Below the pieces are notes generated by a model. The model saw nothing but the letters and a program-made list of their open reading frames with translations, ran no database searches and was not told the origin of the DNA. Both the position numbers and the translations under genes were made by a program. A stretch of DNA of 64,000 bases from Hyphomicrobiales bacterium (GTDB taxonomy: Bacteria > Pseudomonadota > Alphaproteobacteria > Rhizobiales > Rhizobiaceae): NCBI GenBank assembly GCA_900467185.1, contig UBPA01000018.1, forward strand, positions 62,001-126,000. The letters are read 5' to 3'. Shown here piece by piece: positions 1 to 8,056 of the stretch; position 1 is the first letter of the stretch; the number at the start of each line of letters is the position of its first letter.

Positions 1-879
1 CAGGCATTGTCCGGCGTCGTGGATGTCGAGCACGAGAATTTGGTAGAAGAGCATGATGGCGGCGGCGGCGAGCGCGAGATAGGCGAGCGCGCCGGCGCCG
101 GCCAGCGCGAAGGCGATGACGAGCAGAACGACGGTGAGACCGTAGAGCGCGATCAGCCAGGGCTTCGGTCGTTCCCCGAAGCGGCGCGCGGTCGAGCGGA
201 CGCCGACGAGCTCGTCGTCCTCGCGATCCTGGTAGGCATAGATCGTGTCGTAGCCGACCGTCCAGGCGATAGCGGCAAGGTAGAGCACGACAGGTGCGGC
301 CGACAGGCTGCCGAACGCCGCCGCCCAGCCCATCACGGCGCCCCATGAGAAGGCCATGCCGAGAAAGACCTGCGGCCAGTCGGTGAAGCGCTTGGCGAAG
401 GGGTAGATGGCGACGAAGCCGAGCGAGAGAATGCCGAGCACGACCGCAAAGGCGTTGAACTGCAGCAGGACCACGAGGCCCACCAGCGCCTGCAGGCCCA
501 TGAAGAGCTTGGCGTTGCGACGCGATACCCGGCCGGACGGCAGGGGCCGCGAGCGCGTGCGGGCCACCGCCATGTCGATCCTCTCATCGACGATATCGTT
601 ATAGGTGCAACCGGCGCCGCGCATCGCGATGGAGCCCACGAGAAACAGCGCGAGATGCAGGACGAGGCGCCCGACCGAGGCCGTGCCGTCCAAAGCGGCC
701 GTATTGGCGGCCAGCGCGGCCGACCAGAAACAGGGCCACATCAGAAGCTGCCAGCCGATCGGCCTGTCCCACCGGGCAAGCTGCGCATAGGGCCAGAGCG
801 GCCGCGGCAGGATGCGATAGACCCAGTTGGTCGATGGCGCATCAAAGACGCGTCCGCTCTCGGAAGGCAGTGTGTTCAT
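1..879 (-). CDS. ubiA: 4-hydroxybenzoate polyprenyltransferase UbiA (3' end outside window)
   Basis: Integral membrane prenyltransferase that attaches the polyprenyl tail to 4-hydroxybenzoate in ubiquinone synthesis. 293 codons are visible; the C-terminus runs off the left edge. The frame reads from an ATG at 879. The first Asp-rich prenyl-diphosphate/Mg motif is seen as NDIVDERID (about residue 93) and the second as YDTIYAYQDREDD (about residue 216); several hydrophobic helices follow. Both motifs match the UbiA family in spacing and content. The next gene upstream on the same strand is the HemJ/CopD-like gene, which ends 63 bases before this start, so the two may be co-transcribed. ispB, which makes the polyprenyl donor, lies about 18 kb away in the same window. 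Confidence 0.93.
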   Translation of the reverse strand, partial: MNTLPSESGRVFDAPSTNWVYRILPRPLWPYAQLARWDRPIGWQLLMWPCFWSAALAANTAALDGTASVGRLVLHLALFLVGSIAMRGAGCTYNDIVDERIDMAVARTRSRPLPSGRVSRRNAKLFMGLQALVGLVVLLQFNAFAVVLGILSLGFVAIYPFAKRFTDWPQVFLGMAFSWGAVMGWAAAFGSLSAAPVVLYLAAIAWTVGYDTIYAYQDREDDELVGVRSTARRFGERPKPWLIALYGLTVVLLVIAFALAGAGALAYLALAAAAIMLFYQILVLDIHDAGQCL

Positions 880-942
880 GGCTTTCTGTTTGCCGTCTCG
901 TCTCCGGCCGGTCAAGCCGATGACGCCAGCTCAATTCAGAGA

Positions 943-1371
943 TCAGAAGGGCTTGACGACGACGAGGAGCACGATGACCAGCATGGTCACGAGCACGATG
1001 GCGCCGGCATGGCGGGCAAAGGCCGGCGGCAGGCGGTTCGTATCGGCGGCGGTGCGGCGCAGCGCGCCGGAGAGCATGCCGTGCAGCGCCGAGAGAAAGA
1101 CGACCAGCAGCAGCTTGGCATGGAGCCACGGCGCCGTGAACCAGGCGCCCTGCCAGGCCGCGACGAGGCCGAACAGCCAGGTCAGGCCCATGGCCGGCGA
1201 GGTCACGCGCCCGTCCCAGCGCCGGACGGCGGTGATGACCGCGGTCTCGCGGTCGGTGCGCGGACACTGCGCCCGCGCCAGCCAGAGATGGATCGCCGAC
1301 AGCAGAACCATGCCGCCGATCCACGCGACCATGGTGGCGACATGGAGGGATTTGATCAGAAGATAGCTCAA
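943..1371 (-). CDS. HemJ/CopD-like four-helix membrane protein
   Basis: About 142 residues with four predicted membrane helices. Helix 1 carries IKSLHVATMVAWIGGM and a later helix carries WLHAKLLLVVFLSALHG. This His-plus-Trp-Leu-His-x-Lys layout is the signature of the HemJ (protoporphyrinogen oxidase-like, heme-binding) and CopD/DUF2214 superfamily. I chose a TTG start at 1371 because GAGGAG lies 8 bases upstream; the frame stays open to an ATG at 1581, but that extra stretch is Arg/Ala-rich and unlike a membrane protein N-terminus. It lies upstream of ubiA on the same strand. Whether it is a true HemJ or a copper/heme-related relative cannot be settled from sequence alone. Confidence 0.7.
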   Translation of the reverse strand: MSYLLIKSLHVATMVAWIGGMVLLSAIHLWLARAQCPRTDRETAVITAVRRWDGRVTSPAMGLTWLFGLVAAWQGAWFTAPWLHAKLLLVVFLSALHGMLSGALRRTAADTNRLPPAFARHAGAIVLVTMLVIVLLVVVKPF

Positions 1372-1563
1372 GACGATGTCTCCTCTGCCGTCCTGCTCGA
1401 CCCGGATCGGTCGGACGGCGCTGTGCGACGGTGCGTCGGCCCCTGCCGCAGGCACCTGGTTTCGCGCGCACCGTGCCCGAGGATGGACGTGTTCCGCAAG
1501 GTCTTTCGTCAGGGCGGCGAGACCGTTTTCCGGGCTTCGCGTCGCGCATTCGATCGGTAAGGC

Positions 1564-1591
1564 ACCGTAAAGTTTCAGCAAGTTTTACGGT
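1564..1591. promoter_or_regulatory. Inverted repeat upstream of the PotD-like gene
   Basis: ACCGTAAA and TTTACGGT form a perfect 8-base inverted repeat with a 12-base spacer. It ends about 34 bases before the ATG of the binding-protein gene and lies in the 254-base divergent gap. This is a plausible operator or leader hairpin; no regulator is identified. Confidence 0.35.
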
Positions 1592-1625
1592 TTATCGTGC
1601 AGTGCAACGATGAAGGGGAAGCCGG

Positions 1626-2669
1626 ATGCGATACGGACCTGCAGCGACGGCGCTTTTGCTCGGGCTTTTCGGCTGCACGACCCTGGCGCGCGCCGAAACC
1701 CTCAACCTTCTGATCTGGGAGGCCTATATCGATCAGGCCATTCTCGATGACTGGACGGCCGCCACCGGCGTCAACGTGCGGCAGATCTATTTCGACAGCG
1801 GCGATGCCCGCGACGAGATCCTCGCCGACCCCAACAGCAATATCGACCTCAGCGTCGTCGGCGAGAACGGCAGCGCCCTGTTCGGCAAGCGCGGCATCCT
1901 CGCGCCGCTCACCACGCAGGACGTGCCGTCGCTGAAGGACTATGCGGCGCACTGGACATCGCGCTGCGGCGGATATGGCGCGCCCTATCTCTGGGGCACG
2001 ATGGGGATCGTCTATCGCTCCGACAAGATCGCGGCCACGCCGACGTCGTGGAAGGATCTCATGCAGCCGGCACCGGCGCTGAAGAAGCACATCGCCATGT
2101 ATGACGATCACAACGAGGCCTTCATCGCGCCGCTGATCCTGCTCGGCAAATCGATCAACGCCAATGACAGCGAGACACTGAAGCAGGCCTTCGAGGTGAT
2201 GAAAGGACAGGCGCCGTCGGTGCTGACCTATACCTACGTCATCACCTCGATCGACAACCCAGATTACGGGCGCGATATCTACATGGCGCTGGCCTATAGC
2301 GGCGACCAGAAGGTGCTGAACGAGAAGGCGGGCACGCCGGGCGTCTGGCGCTATGCCGTGCCGCATGAGGGCACGCTGTCCTGGCTCGATTGCATGGCGG
2401 TGACCGCGGCCTCGCCGCGCAAGGCGCTGGCGATGAAGCTGCTCGACCATATCCTGTCGGCCAAAAGCGCCGCCCTGAATGCGCAGACGCTCGGCATGCC
2501 CACGGCCAGCACCGCCGCACTCGCCCTCATTCCCGAGGCGATGCGGAGCGATCCCGCCATCTATACGCCCGACGACATTCTGGAGCGGAGCCAGTACCAG
2601 ACCGAGCTTTCTGTGTCCTCGATCCAGACCCGGCGCCGGATCATCAGTTCGATGGCGAATTTCCAGTGA
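1626..2669 (+). CDS. PotD/NspS-like periplasmic polyamine-binding protein
   Basis: A 347-residue exported solute-binding protein. The N-terminus is a signal sequence (hydrophobic LLLGLFGC, then LARAET), so it is either cleaved or lipid-anchored at the near-lipobox Cys. Ligand-pocket residues of the PotD/PotF family line up: PYLWGTMGI (PotD PYFWG), the DDHNEAF segment carrying the Asp/Glu pair that binds the amines, and SWLDCMA carrying the Trp and Asp near the C-terminus. No ABC permease or ATPase gene is adjacent. Its TGA overlaps the GTG of a membrane GGDEF-EAL gene, as in the nspS-mbaA pair of Vibrio, so I infer a sensory rather than transport role. The RBS AAGGGGAA precedes the ATG. Confidence 0.85.
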   Translation: MRYGPAATALLLGLFGCTTLARAETLNLLIWEAYIDQAILDDWTAATGVNVRQIYFDSGDARDEILADPNSNIDLSVVGENGSALFGKRGILAPLTTQDVPSLKDYAAHWTSRCGGYGAPYLWGTMGIVYRSDKIAATPTSWKDLMQPAPALKKHIAMYDDHNEAFIAPLILLGKSINANDSETLKQAFEVMKGQAPSVLTYTYVITSIDNPDYGRDIYMALAYSGDQKVLNEKAGTPGVWRYAVPHEGTLSWLDCMAVTAASPRKALAMKLLDHILSAKSAALNAQTLGMPTASTAALALIPEAMRSDPAIYTPDDILERSQYQTELSVSSIQTRRRIISSMANFQ

Positions 2670-5062
2670 CTCTCGGCAAGCGCGCGATCTTCCTCATCTT
2701 TCCCATCGTGCTCGCCGGTTATGTTCTGGCGGCGTGCCTCGTCTATGTCGTGGAAAGCAGGGCCCTGCTGTCGCTCGAACGGGCGCGGATCTTCCAGCAG
2801 CTCGACCATGCCGAGGCGCTGTTCCGTGCCGACGCCAACCAGAGCCGCAGCTTCCTCTACTCGCTTCTGGAAGGCAATGCGGTGCGGCTCTTCATGTCCG
2901 AGCCGGATGCCAGCTATCGCAACAATGCGCTGTCGCTGCGCATCCAGGAATCCATCCGCACGCTGTCGGACGATATGCGGGCCTATATCTCCTTCTCGAT
3001 CCTGCAGCCGGATCTTTCCATCGGCTACTATTTCGAAAACAGCGACGACCCCTTCGCCGATATTAGCCCGGCGCAGATGACGCTGGCGCGCACGCTCTTC
3101 AAGGGCGAGAGCCTGCGCAACTGGACCTTTCTCAACGAAGGCACGAGCCGGCCGCTGATCGTCTATTCCGAATTCATCGACCCCACCACCTTCAGCCGCG
3201 CGCTGCCGAGCAACAAGGACCGCGCGCTGCTCGTCCAGGTCGCCGTCCAGCCGGACCAGTTCCTGGCGATGCTCCAGTCGCTGCAGCGCGAATATGCCAC
3301 CGAGCCCCTGTTCATGCCCGAAGCACCGAAGACGGCGGAACCGGGCGAACTCTCGGCCTCCGTCGAACTGATCCCGGCGCTGCACCTGACGCTGCGCGTT
3401 CCCCAGGCGTATGCGTCGGAGGCGCTCTGGCAGCTGACGCTGGTGCTGGGCGTCGGCACCATCGGCATGAGCCTGATTTCCATCGGCCTGATGATCACCC
3501 TCATCCGCCGCTTCATCACCGATCCCATCGCCGCGCTCGACCAGCAGGTGACCGCCGTCATGGACGAGCGGAGCGACGGGATCGTCGAGGCCGGCGGCGA
3601 TGGCGAGATCGGGCGGCTGACCGGCAATATCAAGAAGCTGCACGACCGCTCGTCGAGCGCGCTGCGCCGCGTGCAGGAGGCCTCCTGGACGGACGCGCTG
3701 ACCGGCATGCAGAACCGCAGCCGGTTCAACGTGCTGGCGGGGCGGATCGTGCAGGATGCGGTCGCCGGTCGCGGCAGCGCCGCCCTTCTCTTCATCGACA
3801 TCGACCACTTCAAGTTCGTCAACGACAAGCACGGGCACGAGGTCGGCGACGAGCTGCTGCGCGTCTTTGCAACGCGGGTGCACGATGCGGTCGCCCCCAT
3901 CATGCAGCAGCGGGCCCTGCCGGAGCCCATGCTCGCGCGCCTGTCGGGCGACGAGTTCGCCGTGCTCATCCAGGCGGAGCCGGGCACCGGCGCGATCCGG
4001 GCGGCGTGCGATGCGATCCTCGCGCTGTTCGCCAACGGCTTCGAGGTTCAGGGCAAGATCTATCCCGTGACCGCCAGCATCGGCGTCGCGCTCTGCCCGC
4101 GCGATGCGCAAAGCGTCGCCGCGCTGATCTCCAACGCCGATGCGGCGATGTACCAGGCCAAGACCAGCGGCAAGAACCAGTCCTCGCGCTTCTCGCGCAA
4201 CCTGCAGGACAAGCGCGACCGGGTTCGCCAGATCCAGGAAGAGCTACGCGTGCTCGATCCGGACGAGCAGTTCCACCTCGTCTACATGCCGATCGTCGAT
4301 CAGGCAGGCGCCGTCACCGGCTGCGAGGCCCTTCTGCGCTGGACATCGCCGACGCTCGGCCGGGTGACGCCGGACGAGTTCGTGCCGATTGCGGAAAGCT
4401 CCGGCCAGTTCACCAAGATCGACTGGTGGGTCGTCTCCCGCGCCATGGCCGACTACGGCAAGATCCGCGCCATGTTCGGGCCGCAGGCGGTGCTGGCCAT
4501 CAACATTTCCTCGGCCGAGCTGCATTCCCGCAGCATCGGCGACCATTTTACGCGGGAAGCCGCCCTTTACGGCATCGCGCCGGACCGGATCGAGATCGAG
4601 CTGACCGAGACCTATGCCGTGAAGCTCGGCGACCAGCTGCATCGCAACATCGAGGCGCTGCGCAGCCGCGGCTTCCGCATCTCCATCGACGATTTCGGGG
4701 CGGGCTATACCTCCGTGCAGCAGATCATCGAATATACCGCCGACACGATCAAGCTCGACCGGGCGATCGTCGAGACCATGGCGACGCCGGATCTGTCGCC
4801 CGCCCTGACGGCGCTGATCGCGCTCTGCCACGCGCGCGGCATGGCGGTCATCGGCGAGGGCGTCGACAATGAGCGGAAAGTGGCATTCCTCACCCGCGCG
4901 GGCTGCGACTTCTTCCAGGGCTACCTCATCTCCAAACCGCTGGCGCTGGACGAACTCGGCATCTGGGCGCTGCAGCGGCTGGGCGGGACGGCACTGGGAC
5001 AGCATGACGAGCATGGGGCGATGATCGGCCCGCGCAAGCGGGGCACGCTGCGGCTGCTGTAA
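2666..5062 (+). CDS. MbaA-like membrane GGDEF-EAL c-di-GMP enzyme
   Basis: 798 residues from a GTG that overlaps the upstream stop as GTGA. Order: TM helix 1 (about 8-28), periplasmic domain (about 30-250), TM helix 2 (about 253-278), a HAMP-like linker beginning RRFITDPIAALDQQV, GGDEF domain (about 340-500), EAL domain (about 525-785). The cyclase signature is SGDEF (about 427) with DIDHFKFVND upstream; no RxxD inhibitory site precedes it. EAL catalytic residues look intact: CEALLRW, NISSAEL, EIELTET, DDFGAG, KLDRAIV, GEGVD, QGYLISKP. It should therefore be capable of phosphodiesterase activity and possibly of cyclase activity. Family knowledge: MbaA (about 790 residues, also SGDEF) is controlled by the PotD-like NspS. 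The same control by the upstream protein is inference. Confidence 0.9.
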   Translation: MTLGKRAIFLIFPIVLAGYVLAACLVYVVESRALLSLERARIFQQLDHAEALFRADANQSRSFLYSLLEGNAVRLFMSEPDASYRNNALSLRIQESIRTLSDDMRAYISFSILQPDLSIGYYFENSDDPFADISPAQMTLARTLFKGESLRNWTFLNEGTSRPLIVYSEFIDPTTFSRALPSNKDRALLVQVAVQPDQFLAMLQSLQREYATEPLFMPEAPKTAEPGELSASVELIPALHLTLRVPQAYASEALWQLTLVLGVGTIGMSLISIGLMITLIRRFITDPIAALDQQVTAVMDERSDGIVEAGGDGEIGRLTGNIKKLHDRSSSALRRVQEASWTDALTGMQNRSRFNVLAGRIVQDAVAGRGSAALLFIDIDHFKFVNDKHGHEVGDELLRVFATRVHDAVAPIMQQRALPEPMLARLSGDEFAVLIQAEPGTGAIRAACDAILALFANGFEVQGKIYPVTASIGVALCPRDAQSVAALISNADAAMYQAKTSGKNQSSRFSRNLQDKRDRVRQIQEELRVLDPDEQFHLVYMPIVDQAGAVTGCEALLRWTSPTLGRVTPDEFVPIAESSGQFTKIDWWVVSRAMADYGKIRAMFGPQAVLAINISSAELHSRSIGDHFTREAALYGIAPDRIEIELTETYAVKLGDQLHRNIEALRSRGFRISIDDFGAGYTSVQQIIEYTADTIKLDRAIVETMATPDLSPALTALIALCHARGMAVIGEGVDNERKVAFLTRAGCDFFQGYLISKPLALDELGIWALQRLGGTALGQHDEHGAMIGPRKRGTLRLL

Positions 5063-5456
5063 GGACGGCCGATACGCTGATTGCCTCCTGATGGCATTGT
5101 TCTGTTGTTGAGCGATGCCATTCCCCTGCCGTCCTGCTCGGTCCTGCGCCGAGCATCTGCTGCACTGCCTGAGATCTAAAGGACCATGGTGTTTACAGGG
5201 ACAACAGCAGATGCTCGGCACAAGGCCGAGGGATGACGGCGGAGAGGGCGAACGGTTGTTGACACCAGAACCTGGCATCGATCAGCCGGAAGCCGCAGGA
5301 CATCCCCGCATGACATCGCCGCAGGACATCCCGGGGCAGCCGTGGCGGCACGGGATAGCGGGCGTTTTTCCTTGACCCGGGGGGAGCACCGCCTTAACCG
5401 CAACAGCACGGTTGCTTCCCCGGTTGCTTCCCCCATTGTTTCAAGGACGAGACACG
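5063..5456. other. Intergenic region with inverted repeat and candidate purD promoter
   Basis: 394 bases without a convincing gene. It holds a perfect 15-base inverted repeat (5148-5162 and 5205-5219, GCCGAGCATCTGCTG and its complement, 42-base spacer) and a possible sigma-70 promoter before purD: TTGACC at 5372 and TAACCG at 5395, 17-base spacer. Short open frames here lack a ribosome binding site. Confidence 0.5.
5148..5219. repeat. 15-bp perfect inverted repeat
   Basis: Arms 5148-5162 and 5205-5219 are exact reverse complements around a 42-base spacer. It lies 86 bases after the GGDEF-EAL gene. There is no T-tract beside it, so a simple terminator is unlikely; it may be a protein-binding site or an RNA structure. 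Confidence 0.6.
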
Positions 5457-6725
5457 ATGAAGGTATTGCTGATCGGTTCGGGCGGGCGCGAACATGCCCT
5501 GGCTTGGAAGCTGGCCCAGTCGCCCCGCCTCACCCAACTTTTCGCAGCCCCCGGCAATCCCGGTATCGCGGACGTGGCGACGCTGATCGAGATCGACGTC
5601 GAAAACCACGAGGCGGTCCTGTCCTTCTGCCTCAGCGCCGGCATAGACTTCGTCGTCGTCGGCCCCGAGGCCCCGCTGGTCGCGGGCCTTGCCGACATGC
5701 TGCGCGCGGAAAACATCCTCGTCTTCGGCCCCTCGCAGGCGGCAGCCCAGCTCGAGGGCTCCAAGGGGTTCACCAAGGATATCTGCGCCCGCTACAACAT
5801 CCCGACCGGCGCCTATCGCCGGTTCACCGACGCGGCGCCGGCAATCGCCTATATCCACGAACAGGGCGCGCCGATCGTCATCAAGGCGGATGGGCTTGCG
5901 GCCGGCAAGGGTGTCACCGTCGCCATGACCGTCGAGGAGGCCGTTGCCGCCGTCGAGGACTGCTTCTCCGGCGCGTTCGGGGCGGCCGGTGCCGAGGTCG
6001 TGGTCGAGGCGTTTCTCGATGGCGAGGAGGCCAGCTTCTTCTGCCTCTGCGACGGAACCCATGCGCTGCCGCTCGGCTCGGCGCAGGACCACAAGCGCGT
6101 CGGCGACGGCGATACCGGCCCGAACACCGGCGGCATGGGCGCCTACTCCCCCGCCCCCGTGATGAGCGCCGAAATGGTCGAGCGCACGATGCGTGAGATC
6201 ATCGAGCCGACGCTTGCCGGCATGGCCGAGAGCGGGCACCCGTTCCAAGGCGTGCTGTTTGCCGGGCTGATGATCACCGAAAAAGGCCCCGAACTGATCG
6301 AATACAATGTGCGCTTCGGCGATCCGGAATGCCAGGTGCTGATGATGCGGCTGAAGAGCGACCTGCTGCCGCTGCTGCTGGCGTCGGCCACCGGCGGGCT
6401 GGCCGAGCTGGAGGCCGAGTGGCGCGACGAGACGGCGCTGACCGTGGTGATGGCGTCCAAGGGGTACCCCGCCGCCTACGACAAAGGCACGCCCATCGCC
6501 GCGCTGCCGGCGGAAGAGGCCGATATGAAGGTGTTTCACGCGGGCACCGCGCTGAAGGACGGGGCGCTGGTGGCGACCGGCGGCCGCGTGCTCAACGTCA
6601 CGGCCATCGGCGACACGGTGGAGGCCGCGCGCGATGCGGCCTATGCCGCGGTCGACAAGGTTTCGTGGGACAACGGCTTCTGCCGGCGCGACATCGGCTG
6701 GCGCGCGATCGGCCGGACCGCCTGA
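5457..6725 (+). CDS. purD: Phosphoribosylamine-glycine ligase PurD
   Basis: 422 residues, the normal length. The enzyme joins glycine to 5-phosphoribosylamine using ATP (second step of purine synthesis), in the cytoplasm. Seen: N-terminal [34 protein letters not shown], the ATP-grasp segment [20 protein letters not shown], and [11 protein letters not shown] near the Mg-binding residues. The ATG at 5457 is preceded by AAGGACGAGACACG. The frame could be extended to 5412, but the family begins at [10 protein letters not shown]. No other pur gene is adjacent. Confidence 0.97.
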   Translation: MKVLLIGSGGREHALAWKLAQSPRLTQLFAAPGNPGIADVATLIEIDVENHEAVLSFCLSAGIDFVVVGPEAPLVAGLADMLRAENILVFGPSQAAAQLEGSKGFTKDICARYNIPTGAYRRFTDAAPAIAYIHEQGAPIVIKADGLAAGKGVTVAMTVEEAVAAVEDCFSGAFGAAGAEVVVEAFLDGEEASFFCLCDGTHALPLGSAQDHKRVGDGDTGPNTGGMGAYSPAPVMSAEMVERTMREIIEPTLAGMAESGHPFQGVLFAGLMITEKGPELIEYNVRFGDPECQVLMMRLKSDLLPLLLASATGGLAELEAEWRDETALTVVMASKGYPAAYDKGTPIAALPAEEADMKVFHAGTALKDGALVATGGRVLNVTAIGDTVEAARDAAYAAVDKVSWDNGFCRRDIGWRAIGRTA

Positions 6726-6822
6726 ACGGGCTTTCGCGCGGTTCATTCAAACTTTACCAATTCTCCTGACGGGTCCGTAACGGCCGGTCGGTAGTGTGCT
6801 CCCAAACCTGTGGGAGAAGACC

Positions 6823-7422
6823 ATGCGCGGATTTCTGCTGGCAGGCATCGCCTTTGCCTCGGCCCTCCCGGCCCTGACGCCCTTGTCGGTGCGCGCCTCT
6901 TCGATCGATTATGTGCACACACCGCCGGCATCGGCGCCGAGCGTGACGGTGCTGCATTGCACGGACTGCCCGGCCCTCAAGCCCGATGTCCGCGCCGTGA
7001 CCTATGTCGTTCCCGATCTGATGCCCGGCACGGACCGGACCGAGATCAAGGATATCCATGGCGAAATGAAGCGCGTGCGGGCGGAAGCCTGGCTTGGCGG
7101 CTCGCCGGTGACCTTCGTGAGCAAGGCGTCGGACGCGGAGATCCGGATCGCGCGCGGGGAGCCGGCCACGCCGCCCCTCACCGTTCTCGCAATGGCCGCA
7201 GGCGATGCCGGCGGCGGCGTTTCGGCGCATACCCGCATGAACGTGGCGGTGGATGCAGCGATGACGACGGCCTCGCTCAGCCCCGCAACGGCGGTCTCGA
7301 TCGCCTCGGCTTCGGTCGCCCAGCCGGCGCCGCTCTCCGCCCCGGCCGAGCGGGCGCCGGCGGCGGGCGAATCATCTTCACACGATTTTGATGGGCAAAG
7401 CCTGCAGCTTCGGCTAAACTGA
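6823..7422 (+). CDS. Unknown exported protein
   Basis: 199 residues. The ATG at 6823 is preceded by GGGAGAAGACC, a good RBS. The N-terminus is a signal peptide (MRGFLLAGIAFASALPALT, cleavage probably after VRA-S). The mature part has a CTDCP motif at about residue 47, then DVRAVTYVVPDLMPGTDRTE, and an Ala/Ser/Pro-rich tail of low complexity. It may belong to the rhizobial family sometimes labelled 'plant virulence effector HPE1-like', which is a recollection I cannot verify here. It lies 97 bases after purD and ends before a strong terminator. No function is assigned. Confidence 0.65.
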   Translation: MRGFLLAGIAFASALPALTPLSVRASSIDYVHTPPASAPSVTVLHCTDCPALKPDVRAVTYVVPDLMPGTDRTEIKDIHGEMKRVRAEAWLGGSPVTFVSKASDAEIRIARGEPATPPLTVLAMAAGDAGGGVSAHTRMNVAVDAAMTTASLSPATAVSIASASVAQPAPLSAPAERAPAAGESSSHDFDGQSLQLRLN

Positions 7423-7490
7423 CCCCGACTTCCAGTCCCTGCCCTCTCCGGCCTCCAGGCCTGACGGGCAAGCGCCTTACATCAAGGCGG

Positions 7491-7530
7491 AAAATTGCGT
7501 CCCTGAGAGAAGCAGGGGCGCAATTTTTTT
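7491..7530 (+). terminator. Rho-independent terminator
   Basis: AAATTGCGTCCCTG pairs with CAGGGGCGCAATTT (one G-U) around a 7-base loop and is followed by seven T residues ending at 7530. It closes the purD/exported-protein strand. An A-tract on the other side may let it also stop the converging DUF523/glyS transcript. Confidence 0.85.
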
Positions 7531-7551
7531 GAGGACTGTTCCGCCCTGATC

Positions 7552-8049
7552 TCAGGGGCCGTCGATCTCTTTCACCAGCGCCTCGATCTCGTGATCGGCA
7601 AAGACGCGGATGCCGTTGCGGCGCAGAAGCGCGGCGGCGACGCCCTCGCCCTCGTGCTTGCGCCCGGAAAACCTGCCATCATAGATCATATGCGACCCGC
7701 AGGACGGGCTGCCGTCGATGAGCAGGGCGTGGGTGCAGCCGGTGTCGAGCGCAAGCTTCAGCGCGTTTTCCGCCGCCTGCCGGAAACCCTCGGTGATATC
7801 GCCGCCGGTCGCTTCGACGACGCGGGCCGTGCCTGACAGCACGTCCCCGCCGCTCCGGCCGCCTTCGATTTCGGCAGGGGGACGCGGCACCGGCATGCCG
7901 GCCGACATTTCCGGGCAGATCGTCACCAGCCGGCCTTCGGCCTGCCAGCGATCGAGGCTGGCATGGCGCAGGGGTTTCGCCGCGCCGTCATAGCGCACGG
8001 CATGGCCCATGAGGCAGGCGCTGACGAGAATTTTCGCCCCCGCGCCCAC
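7552..8049 (-). CDS. DUF523 family protein
   Basis: 165 residues from a GTG at 8049 that sits 7 bases after the glyS stop; no ATG is available before the conserved start. Seen: ILVSACLMGHAVRYDG, LVTICPEMSAGMPVPRPPAE, LLIDGSPSCGSH and IYDGRFSGRKHEGEGVAAALL. These Cys-containing motifs are typical of DUF523, whose biochemical role is unknown; the conserved Cys residues suggest metal or redox chemistry. The close spacing points to translational coupling with glyS. Confidence 0.85.
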   Translation of the reverse strand: MGAGAKILVSACLMGHAVRYDGAAKPLRHASLDRWQAEGRLVTICPEMSAGMPVPRPPAEIEGGRSGGDVLSGTARVVEATGGDITEGFRQAAENALKLALDTGCTHALLIDGSPSCGSHMIYDGRFSGRKHEGEGVAAALLRRNGIRVFADHEIEALVKEIDGP

Positions 8050-8056
8050 CGCCCGC

